Assembly (NCBI GenBank): GCA_020200195.1
Contig: JAIVJE010000129.1
Span: 1 to 6,101 of the forward strand
Direction: 5' to 3'
Origin: Acidobacteriota bacterium
Lineage (GTDB): Bacteria > Acidobacteriota > Vicinamibacteria > Vicinamibacterales > 2-12-FULL-66-21
Length of the DNA stretch: 6,101 bases
The position numbers and the translations under genes were made by a program. This document shows, one piece after another, positions 1 through 4,995 of this stretch (within the stretch, counting starts at the first letter, position 1; each line of letters begins with the position of its first letter). Under the pieces are notes generated by a model. That model searched no databases. It was not told where the DNA came from and saw nothing but the letters and a program-made list of their open reading frames with translations.

Positions 1-1553
1 GCACGAACGTCTACGTCGCCACGCTCGGCCGGCTGATGCGTGTGCGCTGGGCGGTCGTTGCGCTCTTCGTCGTCGGACTCGGCGCGACGTGGGGAATGTA
101 CCGCATCGTGCCGCAGGCGCTTGTTCCAGAGGAGGATCCGGGGTACTTCATCACGGTCGTCCAGGCCCCGGCCGGGGCGTCGCTTCAGTACACCGGCAAC
201 ATCGCCCGCGAAGCCGAGCAGATCCTGTTGAAGGATCCGGATATCGAAGGGGTCTTTTCGGTGATGGGGTTCAGCTTCAGCGGGGCGGCGCCGAATCAGG
301 GACTCATCTTCTCGAGCCTCAAGCCATTTGACGATCGGAGAGGGGACGACCATGCCCTGAAGACGGTGCTGAATCGCCTGCGCGGTCCGCTGTTCGGCAT
401 CAGCGGAGCGTTCGTCATCCCGTTTGCTCCTGCGCCGATACCGGGCCTCGGTGAATTCGGCGGGTTCGAATTCCAGGTGCTGGATCGGTCCGGGTCTGAC
501 ATCAACGCGCTGGCCGCTGCCACGTTCGGGTTGGTTGGCGCCGGGAACCAGTCCGGCCGGGTCCAGGGACTCTTCAGCTCGTTCACGGTCAACGACCCGC
601 AGTTGTCGGTCGAGATCGATCGCGAGCGGGCGTTGGCGCTTGGCCTGCCGGTAGGGGAAGTCACGAGCGCGCTGCAAATCTATCTCGGGTCGCAGTACGT
701 GAACGATTTCGACTTCAACAACCGCGCGTACCGCGTGTACGTCCAGGCGGACAAACAGTTCCGATCGGACCCGACGGTGCTGACGCAGCTGTACGTTCGG
801 ACGAATGGCGGTGAGATGCTGCCGCTCGACAACGTCGTGCGCGTGCGGGAGACGACTGCGCCGCAGGTCATCAGCCACTTCAACCTTTTCCGGTCCGCGA
901 CGATCAACGGATCCGCCGCGCCCGGCCTGAGCTCCGGGCAGGCGCTGCAGGAGATGGAGCGGCTCGCGGGGGAGACACTGCCGCAGGGCATGGGCTTCGC
1001 GTGGTCGGGCCTGTCGCTCGAAGAGAGCAAGGCTGGACGGCAGTCGTTCCTGATCTTCGGACTGGCGTTGCTGCTCGTCTACCTGACGCTGGCCGCGCAG
1101 TATGAGAGCCTGGTCCTGCCCTTCATCGTGCTGCTGGGGGTTCCGATCGCTGTGTTCGGTGCGCTCAGCGCCCAGTGGGTGCGCGGGTTCGCCAACGACG
1201 TCTATTGCCAGATCGGACTGTTGGTCCTGGTCGGGCTGGCAGCCAAGAACTCGATCCTTATCGTCGAGTTCGCCGAGCAGCTGCGTGTGAGGGGCGCAAG
1301 CGTGATCGAGGCCGCCGTCGAGGCGGCGCGTATCCGGCTGCGGCCCATCCTGATGACGTCGCTGGCGTTCATCCTCGGCGTCCTGCCGCTCGTGTTCGCG
1401 ACGGGAGCCGGCAAGGAGGCGCGGAACTCCGTCGGCACCGCTGTGGCCGGAGGGATGCTGCTGTCCACATTTTTGAATCTCGTATTCATCCCGGTGCTGT
1501 ACGTCGTCGTGCAGACACTCCGGGGCGGGCGCGAAAAGCGCCCCATTTCTTGA
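1..1553 (+). CDS. RND-family efflux transporter (AcrB/HAE1-type inner-membrane pump), C-terminal half, 5' partial
   Basis: The open frame enters the window already in progress (first complete codon at base 3) and ends at TGA 1551-1553, giving about 516 residues. This is roughly the second half of a pump usually about 1,030-1,050 aa long. The ATG at 36 is internal: the preceding codons (YVATLGRLM...) continue the usual helix leading into TM7. Visible in order are TM7 (about 51-116), the PEEDPGYF motif that follows it, a long periplasmic porter/docking region with YRVYVQ (about 726-745), and TM8-TM12 (about 1044-1520). The TM10 motif GLAAKNSILIVEFA carries the proton-relay lysine (codon 1245-1247, equivalent to AcrB Lys940). 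The TM11 threonine in LRPILMTS (codon 1356-1358) matches AcrB Thr978. In this family these residues drive proton-coupled export with a membrane-fusion protein and an outer-membrane channel. No partner gene lies downstream, so any would be upstream. The substrate cannot be told from this half. Confidence 0.96.
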   Translation, partial: TNVYVATLGRLMRVRWAVVALFVVGLGATWGMYRIVPQALVPEEDPGYFITVVQAPAGASLQYTGNIAREAEQILLKDPDIEGVFSVMGFSFSGAAPNQGLIFSSLKPFDDRRGDDHALKTVLNRLRGPLFGISGAFVIPFAPAPIPGLGEFGGFEFQVLDRSGSDINALAAATFGLVGAGNQSGRVQGLFSSFTVNDPQLSVEIDRERALALGLPVGEVTSALQIYLGSQYVNDFDFNNRAYRVYVQADKQFRSDPTVLTQLYVRTNGGEMLPLDNVVRVRETTAPQVISHFNLFRSATINGSAAPGLSSGQALQEMERLAGETLPQGMGFAWSGLSLEESKAGRQSFLIFGLALLLVYLTLAAQYESLVLPFIVLLGVPIAVFGALSAQWVRGFANDVYCQIGLLVLVGLAAKNSILIVEFAEQLRVRGASVIEAAVEAARIRLRPILMTSLAFILGVLPLVFATGAGKEARNSVGTAVAGGMLLSTFLNLVFIPVLYVVVQTLRGGREKRPIS

Positions 1554-1579
1554 CACTTCTTGAAGTTGCGTAGTACGCT
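1550..1579 (+). promoter_or_regulatory. Candidate sigma70-type promoter for the STAS gene and downstream genes
   Basis: A perfect TTGACA hexamer lies at 1550-1555, overlapping the stop codon of the RND gene. It is followed after 18 bases by TACGCT at 1574-1579, a weak -10 that matches the consensus at the first, second and last positions only. The predicted start would be near 1586, giving a leader of about 115 nt before the ATG at 1702. The position, in the only sizeable intergenic gap of the window, supports it. The weak -10 is the main doubt. Confidence 0.45.
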
Positions 1580-1635
1580 GGCGGGTCTTTTTACCGTGAA
1601 CGGTGGGGCCTGAAGCACACGGTCAGCGGCTGTAA

Positions 1636-1674
1636 CTCGCGGACAGGCGGGAGTCCGGCGGTTCCTGGCGCGAG
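1636..1674 (+). promoter_or_regulatory. Foldable hairpin in the 5' leader of the STAS gene
   Basis: CTCGCG at 1636-1641 is the exact reverse complement of CGCGAG at 1669-1674. Inside it CAGG (1644-1647) pairs with CCTG (1664-1667), and CGG (1648-1650) can pair with CCG (1655-1657) around a GAGT loop. The result is an interrupted hairpin of about 39 nt ending 15 bases before the ribosome binding site. No T-run follows, so it is not an intrinsic terminator. I do not recognise a known riboswitch or ncRNA family. In GC-rich DNA a stem of this size can arise by chance. Confidence 0.3.
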
Positions 1675-1689
1675 CAGGCTGGCTAAGCG

Positions 1690-1694
1690 AGGAG
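1690..1694 (+). promoter_or_regulatory. Ribosome binding site of the STAS gene
   Basis: AGGAG lies seven bases upstream of the ATG at 1702. It is the clearest Shine-Dalgarno sequence in the window and fixes that start. Confidence 0.8.
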
Positions 1695-1701
1695 AGCGGC
1701 G

Positions 1702-2043
1702 ATGCAGATCGACGAACGGGTCGTCAACGGTGTGACGATTCTTGACCTCAAGGGCAAGATGACGCTCGGTGAGGGCGATGAGCTCCTGAAGGACAGGATC
1801 AATTCGTTGATCCAGCAGGACCGGAAGAAGCTCCTGATGAACCTCGAGGGCGTGCCCTATATCGACAGCGCGGGGCTCGGCGAGATCGTGCGTACGTACA
1901 CGACGGTAAGCCGCCAGGGCGGGAAGTTGAAGCTGCTCAACCTGACCAAGCGGATTCAGGATCTGCTCGCCATCACGAAGCTCCTCACCGTGTTCGAGAC
2001 CTATGAGTCCGAGCCTGAGGCAATCAAGAGCTTCGGCAGCTAG
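1702..2043 (+). CDS. STAS-domain protein, anti-sigma-factor-antagonist type (SpoIIAA/RsbV-like)
   Basis: The 113-residue product is a single STAS domain, the usual size for stand-alone antagonists. It opens with the typical beta strand pair (VNGVTILDLKGKMTLGEG, residues 8-25). It carries the signature IDSAGLGEI around residues 54-62, in which Ser56 aligns with the serine phosphorylated by RsbW/SpoIIAB-type kinases. In the family, the unphosphorylated form binds the anti-sigma kinase and frees the sigma factor; some relatives act in other partner-switching pathways or in lipid/ABC transport. The phosphorylatable serine and the DSxG context favour the partner-switching role. No kinase, phosphatase or sigma factor gene is adjacent, so the partner is unknown. 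Start ATG 1702 is supported by AGGAG seven bases upstream. The gene sits 148 bases after the RND gene and 29 bases before the UbiA gene, with which it may be cotranscribed. Confidence 0.92.
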   Translation: MQIDERVVNGVTILDLKGKMTLGEGDELLKDRINSLIQQDRKKLLMNLEGVPYIDSAGLGEIVRTYTTVSRQGGKLKLLNLTKRIQDLLAITKLLTVFETYESEPEAIKSFGS

Positions 2044-2072
2044 TCAGGCGCGCCGGCACCCGCCGCGCTCAG

Positions 2073-3047
2073 ATGGCGCGACATCCACTTCCGGACATCG
2101 TCGAACGGGTTGAGCTGCGCGCGGGGCACCGAGACGGTTCCGCGCGGCCGCTGGCCCTCAATCTCATCCTGTCGCTCCGGCCGGGTCAGTGGACGAAGAA
2201 CCTCATCATCTTCGGTGCGCTGATATTTGGTCAGCGTCTGCTCGACGGCCGATCGGTGCTTTACTCGGTCGCCGGCTTCGCCATCTTCTGCGTCCTATCC
2301 GGCGTCGTGTACTTAATTAATGATGTGGCGGACCGCGAAGCGGACCGGCGTCATCCCATCAAGATGCGCCGGCCGATCGCGTCGGGCGCCGTTCCGGCAT
2401 CTGCCGCGCTCGCGACCGCGGCTGCGCTCGGTACCATCGCCATTGCCGCCGCGTTCTGGCTTCGGCCGCTGTTCGGCGTCCTCGCGGCATCGTACGTCGC
2501 GCTGCTTACGCTCTACTCGGGCCCGCTGAAGCACGTCGTGATCATCGACGTGCTGACGATTGCCATCGGATTCGTGCTGCGGGCTGCGGCCGGTGCGGTC
2601 GTCATCAACGTTCCGATCAGCCACTGGCTGTACGTGCTGACGATCCTGCTCGCGCTGTTTCTGGCGCTCAGCAAGCGGCGCCACGAGCTGGTGCTCCTCG
2701 CGGACCGCGCCACGGGACACCGGCGGATACTCGAGGAATACAGCCCGTACCTGCTCGACCAGATGATCTCGGTCGTCACCGCCTCCACGCTGGTCGCCTA
2801 CGCCTTCTACACGGTGAGCCCGGAAACGATGCAGAAGTTCCACACGAACCTTCTCGGTCTGACACTGCCGTTTCCGCTGTACGGGATCTTCCGGTACCTT
2901 TACCTCGTGCATCAGAAGGACGGCGGGGGCAGCCCGGCCGAGATGCTGTTGAACGACCGGCCGCTCCTCATCTGCGTTGCGCTATGGGCGCTGACCGTTG
3001 CGCTCATCATCTACGGCCCCAGTAACCTCTTCTTCTTTCAAGCATGA
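2073..3047 (+). CDS. UbiA-superfamily prenyltransferase, decaprenyl-phosphate phosphoribosyltransferase-like
   Basis: The 324-residue polytopic membrane protein begins its core with LRPGQWTKN (residues 35-43). It has the first Asp-rich motif NDVADREADRRHP (83-95; Asp84, Asp87 and Asp91 are the likely Mg/diphosphate ligands), followed by K97 and RPIASG. Further on are YSGPLK (148-153) with Asp159 and LSKRRHEL (199-206). This set matches the subgroup typified by mycobacterial Rv3806c more closely than the quinone or heme prenyltransferases. That subgroup transfers phosphoribose from PRPP to a polyprenyl phosphate, the first committed step to polyprenyl-phospho-arabinose or -ribose donors. The length is close to Rv3806c, with a polar N-terminal extension of about 30 residues. 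ATG 2073 has no obvious Shine-Dalgarno sequence and lies 29 bases after the STAS stop, so translation may be coupled. The epimerase pair (DprE1/DprE2-like) is not in the window. The family call is firm; the exact substrate is inferred. Confidence 0.88.
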   Translation: MARHPLPDIVERVELRAGHRDGSARPLALNLILSLRPGQWTKNLIIFGALIFGQRLLDGRSVLYSVAGFAIFCVLSGVVYLINDVADREADRRHPIKMRRPIASGAVPASAALATAAALGTIAIAAAFWLRPLFGVLAASYVALLTLYSGPLKHVVIIDVLTIAIGFVLRAAAGAVVINVPISHWLYVLTILLALFLALSKRRHELVLLADRATGHRRILEEYSPYLLDQMISVVTASTLVAYAFYTVSPETMQKFHTNLLGLTLPFPLYGIFRYLYLVHQKDGGGSPAEMLLNDRPLLICVALWALTVALIIYGPSNLFFFQA

Positions 3048-3067
3048 TTCCAATAGACCAGGCATGA
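3044..3067 (+). other. Mini-ORF 1 within the repeat array, possible reinitiation relay
   Basis: ATG 3044 overlaps the UbiA TGA as ATGA and reads MIPIDQA, then stops at TGA 3065-3067. That stop itself overlaps the next ATG. No Shine-Dalgarno sequence precedes it. It is created by the repeat unit and has no recognisable product, so any role would be in passing ribosomes on rather than in the peptide. Confidence 0.25.
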
Positions 3068-3096
3068 TTCCAATAGACGAAGCACGAATCCAATAG
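3064..3096 (+). other. Mini-ORF 2 within the repeat array, possible reinitiation relay
   Basis: ATG 3064 overlaps the stop of mini-ORF 1 (ATGA). It reads MIPIDEARIQ and ends at TAG 3094-3096, three bases before the DUF362 ATG and in the same frame. The third repeat has ACG in place of ATG, so the chain ends here. This in-frame TAG also fixes 3100 as the earliest possible DUF362 start. Confidence 0.25.
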
Positions 3097-3099
3097 ACG

Positions 3100-4371
3100 A
3101 TGCCGAAAGCGAAAGTCGCCATTCTCCGCACCACCCCGGGCACCGTTCTGCGGGACTATCACACGCTGATGAATCTCGCCGGGTATCAGGACGTCCTGGC
3201 GAAGGACGCTGACACCGCGCTGAAGGTCAACATCTCGTGGCATTTCTTCTACCCGGGCAGCTCGACCACGCCGTGGCAGCTCGAGGGCGTGATCCGGGCA
3301 ATGAAACAGGACGGCTACGACCCGTCGCTCATCCACGCGTGCCACAACCGCACGGTAGTCATCGACGCGCACCTCGGCGAACGTGAGAACAAACAGATCA
3401 ACGTTGTCGATGCGCACGGATTGCGGAACATTCACATCTACGAAACCGAGGAGTGGATCAATATCCGGGAGGCCGTGGGCGACCTGACGAAACGGTTCAC
3501 CTGCCTGAACGAGGTGTACCCCAAAGGGTTCATGATTCCCCGGCGCTTCATCGGCGAGAACATCGTTCACCTGCCGACGGTGAAGACTCACGTCTTCACG
3601 ACGACGACCGGAGCGATGAAGAACGCGTTCGGCGGTCTGCTGAACGAGCACCGGCACTGGACGCATCCGGTCATTCACGAAACGCTCGTGGACCTGCTGA
3701 TGATTCAGAAGCAGATCCACCGGGGCGTGTTCGCGGTGATGGACGGAACGTTTGCGGGCGACGGACCTGGACCGCGCTGCATGATTCCGTACTCGAAGAA
3801 CGTCATTCTGGCGAGCGCCGACCAGACGGCGATTGACGCGGTCGCGGCGCAGCTGATGGGGTTCGACCCGATGTCGATCAAGTTCATCAGGATGGCGCAT
3901 GACCTCGGTTTGGGGTGTGGGGATCCGCGCGACATCGAGATCGTCGGCGACACGACGGCCGGGGCCGAGAACTGGCACTTCGTCGGCCCGTTCAAGCAGA
4001 TGACCTTCGCATCGCGCATGCAGCACAAGATCTACTGGGGACGCATGAAGAAGCCGATCGAATGGTCCCTCAAAACGGTGCTCGCGCCGTGGGCGTACAT
4101 CGCGAGCGTGATCTACCACGACAGCTTCTGGTACCCGTTGAACGCCAAACGGTTGATGCGAGACGTACTTGCGAGCCCGTGGGGACGGCTGTTCCGTAAC
4201 TGGGAAGCAGTCAAGGCTGACGCGAACGGCTATCCGGACGTCGGCGGCGACACGGCCGTCATCGACAAAACAGGCGCGCGCGCGCTGCTGCAGTCGTTCG
4301 GCATCCTGGGCACGTGCATCAAGGAAGCGCCGGAAATTGCCAGCCGCAGGCGCCGCAGCGCCACACGCTAG
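3100..4371 (+). CDS. DUF362 domain-containing protein, without a ferredoxin domain
   Basis: The 423-residue protein shows the hallmarks of DUF362 (Pfam PF04015). These are LPTVKTH (residues 158-164) followed by the TTTTGAMKNAFGG stretch (about 167-179), then MDGTFAGDGPGPR (214-226) and ASADQTAIDAVAAQLMGFDP (about 239-258). The biochemical role of the family is not settled. Many members carry a CxxCxxC-type 4Fe-4S domain; here the cysteines are scattered singly and no such cluster motif is visible. Instead there is a C-terminal extension of about 130 residues, rich in Trp/Tyr and ending in a basic tail (RRRRSATR). I see no signal peptide or convincing membrane helix, although residues about 325-350 are fairly hydrophobic. 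The start at 3100 is the first possible one in frame because TAG lies at 3094. No Shine-Dalgarno sequence precedes it, so translation probably depends on coupling through the repeat array from the UbiA gene. The position suggests a role tied to polyprenyl-linked glycan assembly, which is inference. Confidence 0.9.
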   Translation: MPKAKVAILRTTPGTVLRDYHTLMNLAGYQDVLAKDADTALKVNISWHFFYPGSSTTPWQLEGVIRAMKQDGYDPSLIHACHNRTVVIDAHLGERENKQINVVDAHGLRNIHIYETEEWINIREAVGDLTKRFTCLNEVYPKGFMIPRRFIGENIVHLPTVKTHVFTTTTGAMKNAFGGLLNEHRHWTHPVIHETLVDLLMIQKQIHRGVFAVMDGTFAGDGPGPRCMIPYSKNVILASADQTAIDAVAAQLMGFDPMSIKFIRMAHDLGLGCGDPRDIEIVGDTTAGAENWHFVGPFKQMTFASRMQHKIYWGRMKKPIEWSLKTVLAPWAYIASVIYHDSFWYPLNAKRLMRDVLASPWGRLFRNWEAVKADANGYPDVGGDTAVIDKTGARALLQSFGILGTCIKEAPEIASRRRRSATR

Positions 4372-4452
4372 ACGGACGCGGTCCGGTGGCGTGAACAGAA
4401 GCAAGAGGCCACATGTCAGATTTCTCTGTCCGGAGCCGGCTTCCTCCGCTGG

Positions 4453-4995
4453 ATGCGGAAGCTGCTGCACCCGATTCTGAAGCTGTTTTTCAACCCGAAT
4501 CCGCTGATCCAGGCGCTGCACATCCAGTCGGAGCTCAATACCCGCAATGCCAAGCGCGAGGAGCTCGATGCGCTGCACTACGAAGTCCTGCACAACCTCG
4601 TAATAGAGCTCACGCGGGTTGGCATCGAGGTGAAGAACCTCAAGATGCGCGTGGAATCGATGTCCAGCCGGCTCGATTTCGACGAACGGCGCGCCCGCGC
4701 GCTCGAAGGCGTCGTGCAGTACAGACCGGGTGCCGCCCCTCCGCTCCAGCCCCCGTCGTCACCGGGCAATGCCGCGCGCCCGGACGCTGAAAGTGACGCC
4801 GATCGTCGCACGCGACGGCGCAGGCGCCGCGGCCGCCGCAGACCCGGGGAGCGTGAAGGCCGGACCGATGCCTCAGTCGGCCATCAGGGCACGAGCCCGG
4901 ACCGGCCGGAAGAAGCACGCGAGCGCAGCGCCGAGCCGCACCACGGCCATCGGGAGCCCGGGCCTCCCGGCGGGGGCACGTCCAGCGAATCGTGA
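4453..4995 (+). CDS. Hypothetical protein with helical/coiled-coil N-terminal half and Arg-rich disordered tail
   Basis: I do not recognise a named family for this 180-residue product. Residues 1-30 form a basic, partly hydrophobic start (HPILKLFFNPNPLIQALHIQ) that could lie on a membrane. Residues about 30-90 are charged and leucine-rich with heptad-like spacing (ELDALHYEVLHNL, IELTRVGIEVKNLKMRV), suggesting a coiled coil. From about 93 the chain turns to Pro/Ala/Gly, with an arginine block (RRTRRRRRRGRRR, 118-130) and a disordered acidic/basic tail. Strong GC3 bias supports this frame. ATG 4453 lacks a good Shine-Dalgarno sequence (GGAG lies 17 bases upstream), and the frame is open back to the DUF362 stop with no ATG, GTG or TTG, so a non-standard upstream start cannot be excluded. 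The stop overlaps the glycosyltransferase start by 4 bp. A scaffold or membrane-anchoring partner of the glycan enzymes is a guess from context. Confidence 0.75.
   Translation: MRKLLHPILKLFFNPNPLIQALHIQSELNTRNAKREELDALHYEVLHNLVIELTRVGIEVKNLKMRVESMSSRLDFDERRARALEGVVQYRPGAAPPLQPPSSPGNAARPDAESDADRRTRRRRRRGRRRPGEREGRTDASVGHQGTSPDRPEEARERSAEPHHGHREPGPPGGGTSSES

Larger units (their letters stand above)
3041..3100 (+). repeat. Three tandem imperfect 20-bp direct repeats across the UbiA-DUF362 junction
   Basis: Units lie at 3041-3060, 3061-3080 and 3081-3100. All share the core TCCAATAGAC (unit positions 9-18). Units 1 and 2 differ at two positions, units 2 and 3 at three. Unit 1 contains the UbiA stop codon (3045-3047), and the last base of unit 3 is the A of the DUF362 ATG. 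The repeats are clearly more AT-rich than the flanking genes. Removing two units would leave a 12-base gap between the genes, so the array looks like an expansion of an original short spacer. A protein-binding site array is an alternative. Confidence 0.9.

Noticed and set aside
36..1553. ATG at 36 as the true start of a half-size RND protein
   Set aside because: The frame is open to the window edge and codes for the expected residues before TM7, so the gene continues upstream.
1593..1604. ACCGT-GA-ACGGT inverted repeat after the RND gene as a terminator
   Set aside because: The stem is very short, the loop is only two bases, and the T-run (1588-1592) lies before rather than after it.
2313..2912. 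199-codon minus-strand open frame within the UbiA gene
   Set aside because: Composition is low-complexity Arg/Gln/Glu/Asp/Gly, and it lies wholly opposite well-supported UbiA motifs.
3041..3100. CRISPR array
   Set aside because: The repeats are directly adjacent with no spacers, only three units of 20 bp, and there are no cas genes.
4373..4385. CGGAC-GCG-GTCCG hairpin just after the DUF362 stop as a terminator
   Set aside because: The stem is only five pairs and no T-run follows. The downstream genes are tightly packed on the same strand, so termination here is not supported.
3007..4593. 528-codon open frame on the minus strand, antisense to the DUF362 gene
   Set aside because: Its sequence is Arg/Val/Asp-rich with no recognisable domain, while the plus strand encodes clear DUF362 motifs. 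Long antisense open frames are expected opposite GC-rich genes.
4413..4790. Plus-strand open frame from ATG 4413 with an AGAGG upstream
   Set aside because: It overlaps the 4453 gene in another frame. Its product is Ala/Arg/Pro-rich with no domain, and third-position GC bias favours the 4453 frame.
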